Shown in pieces: positions 63,315 to 64,000 of a stretch of 64,000 nt of DNA. Both the position numbers and the translations under genes were made by a program. The notes under the pieces are model-generated. The model saw only the letters and a program-made list of their open reading frames with translations, was not told the origin of the DNA and did no database searches. Within the stretch, counting starts at the first letter, position 1, and the number at the start of each line of letters is the position of its first letter. Source of the DNA: RPQJ01 sp963732375 (lineage in GTDB: Bacteria; Pseudomonadota; Gammaproteobacteria; Steroidobacterales; Steroidobacteraceae); contig CAVSZE010000015.1 of NCBI GenBank assembly GCA_963732375.1, positions 248,001 through 312,000 on the forward strand, read 5' to 3'.

Positions 63315-64000
63315 TCAGGCGGGGAAGAACTCGATCGGCTTGGTCGTGGTCATGGTCGCCACGTCGCGCGACTCGAACATGAACATCTTCACCCTGGCGA
63401 CCAGCTTGCGCTCGAGCTCCGCGTCGCCGAGGTCGCTGGATACGACCCTGCAAACGGTCACCTCGCCGGACGGGGCAATGGTCACTTCAAGCACCACCTT
63501 GCCCTGCAGCGCAGGATTGTCGCGCAGCGCACGGCTGTAGATCGAATAGATCGCGGACTTGTTGCGGTCGAATACGAGTTCGATCTCCTCGCGCGTGCGG
63601 GCAGCCTTGCTGCTGTGACCGGTACGCTGGGCTTCCGCGCCCGGCGCGGCATCCACGCCTGACGACACCTTCGCGGTCGCCACACCCTTGAGCCCGGTGG
63701 AACCGCCACCGAAGCCGCTGCTTGCCTTGCCGACCGTGATGCCACCACTGCCCTCGCCCACCCGGGCGGTCAGCAGCGCGCGATCGACCCGGGTCTTTTC
63801 GCCGACGCCGGCGTTGAGCGGCTTCGCGTCGGTCGGCGAATCCACGTTCATGTCGCGCAGTTCCGCAAGCTGGTCGGACAGCGCCAGCAATCCAGCCGAC
63901 GCGGCCTTCTTGCGCGGATCCGGGACCGGCTTGGCCTCCACTACCGGCACGCGCACCGGTGCGGGTTTTTCAATTGTGGGCACGACCACCGGTTTCGGCG
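63315..64000 (-). CDS. AgmX/PglI C-terminal domain protein (5' end outside window)
   Basis: The last 228 residues of a longer protein. A low-complexity Pro/Lys region is followed by the AgmX/PglI domain: TREEIELVFDRNKSAIYSIYSRAL, NPALQGKVVLEVTIAPSGEVTVCRVVSS and ELERKLVARVKMFMFESRDV. Such proteins have TonB-like C-termini and often an N-terminal membrane anchor or forkhead-like part; the N-terminus here lies beyond base 64000. Possibly an energy transducer or adventurous motility-type protein; function unknown. Confidence 0.82.
   Translation of the reverse strand, partial: PKPVVVPTIEKPAPVRVPVVEAKPVPDPRKKAASAGLLALSDQLAELRDMNVDSPTDAKPLNAGVGEKTRVDRALLTARVGEGSGGITVGKASSGFGGGSTGLKGVATAKVSSGVDAAPGAEAQRTGHSSKAARTREEIELVFDRNKSAIYSIYSRALRDNPALQGKVVLEVTIAPSGEVTVCRVVSSDLGDAELERKLVARVKMFMFESRDVATMTTTKPIEFFPA

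Noticed and set aside
1..64000. CRISPR array, prophage or insertion sequence
   Set aside because: No regularly spaced direct repeats, no transposase, integrase or phage structural gene seen on either strand.

Overview
The window is a GC-rich, densely coded chromosomal stretch from a gammaproteobacterium. The evidence for this is gene order: murJ-ribF-ileS-lspA-ispH next to rpsT, rplU-rpmA-obgE divergent from ispB, a fimT/pilV/pilW/pilX/pilE minor pilin cluster, and cysJIHG. I cannot name the order with confidence; the GC content and several families would suit the Xanthomonadales/Nevskiales/Steroidobacterales side of the class. I see no phage, insertion sequence, CRISPR array or rRNA. About 60 protein genes, two tRNAs, several terminators and promoters, and two kinds of short intergenic repeat can be supported.

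Layout. 1-2065: a monothiol glutaredoxin (cut by the window edge), a DUF1289 protein, a PuuD-like membrane protein and nadC. 2066-2479: a non-coding gap with two long hairpins that share a loop but have different stems. 2480-5161: a GAF-PAS-PAS-GGDEF-EAL signalling protein. 5301-13087: an envelope-lipid block with a GT39/GT2 glycosyltransferase pair, a DUF374 acyltransferase, a phosphopantetheinyl transferase, a fatty acyl-AMP ligase fused to an acyl carrier protein, and two LpxL-like acyltransferases. 13113-13972: a short cupin, tRNA-Thr(CGU) and a Fur-family regulator. 14102-17137: five minor pilin genes with no pilY1. 17134-27769: housekeeping genes (ispH, lspA, ileS, ribF, murJ, rpsT, obgE, rpmA, rplU, ispB, tRNA-Pro). 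27854-30587: a GFA protein, a frameshifted membrane gene and a secreted M28 peptidase. 30837-42323: metabolic genes (acyl-CoA dehydrogenase, folD-fhs, CurA-like reductase, Nudix, histone H1-like protein, PEP carboxylase, CoA-transferase). 42403-49070: SYLF protein, two methyltransferases, an M20-like protein with altered metal ligands, rhodanese, second GFA protein, and an AstE/aspartoacylase-like secreted protein. 49236-57442: SbtA-like permease with divergent LysR regulator, MsrA, MarC, PlpD-like patatin/beta-barrel protein and a TonB receptor. 57494-63189: the assimilatory sulfate reduction operon cysJ-cysI-cysH-cysG. 63315-64000: the C-terminal part of an AgmX/PglI-type protein.

The most interesting unit is the 7.9-13.1 kb block. 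A free fatty acid could be adenylated by the ligase and loaded on its own ACP domain (activated by the neighbouring phosphopantetheinyl transferase). The two LpxL-like enzymes, whose family uses acyl-ACP donors, could then pass it to an envelope lipid. This is inference from gene content and order. Other observations worth checking are the M20 homologue lacking two metal ligands, the swapped-stem hairpins at 2.1-2.4 kb, the 18-bp repeats upstream of rpsT, the pilin cluster without pilY1, and the frameshifted membrane gene at 28.4-28.9 kb.
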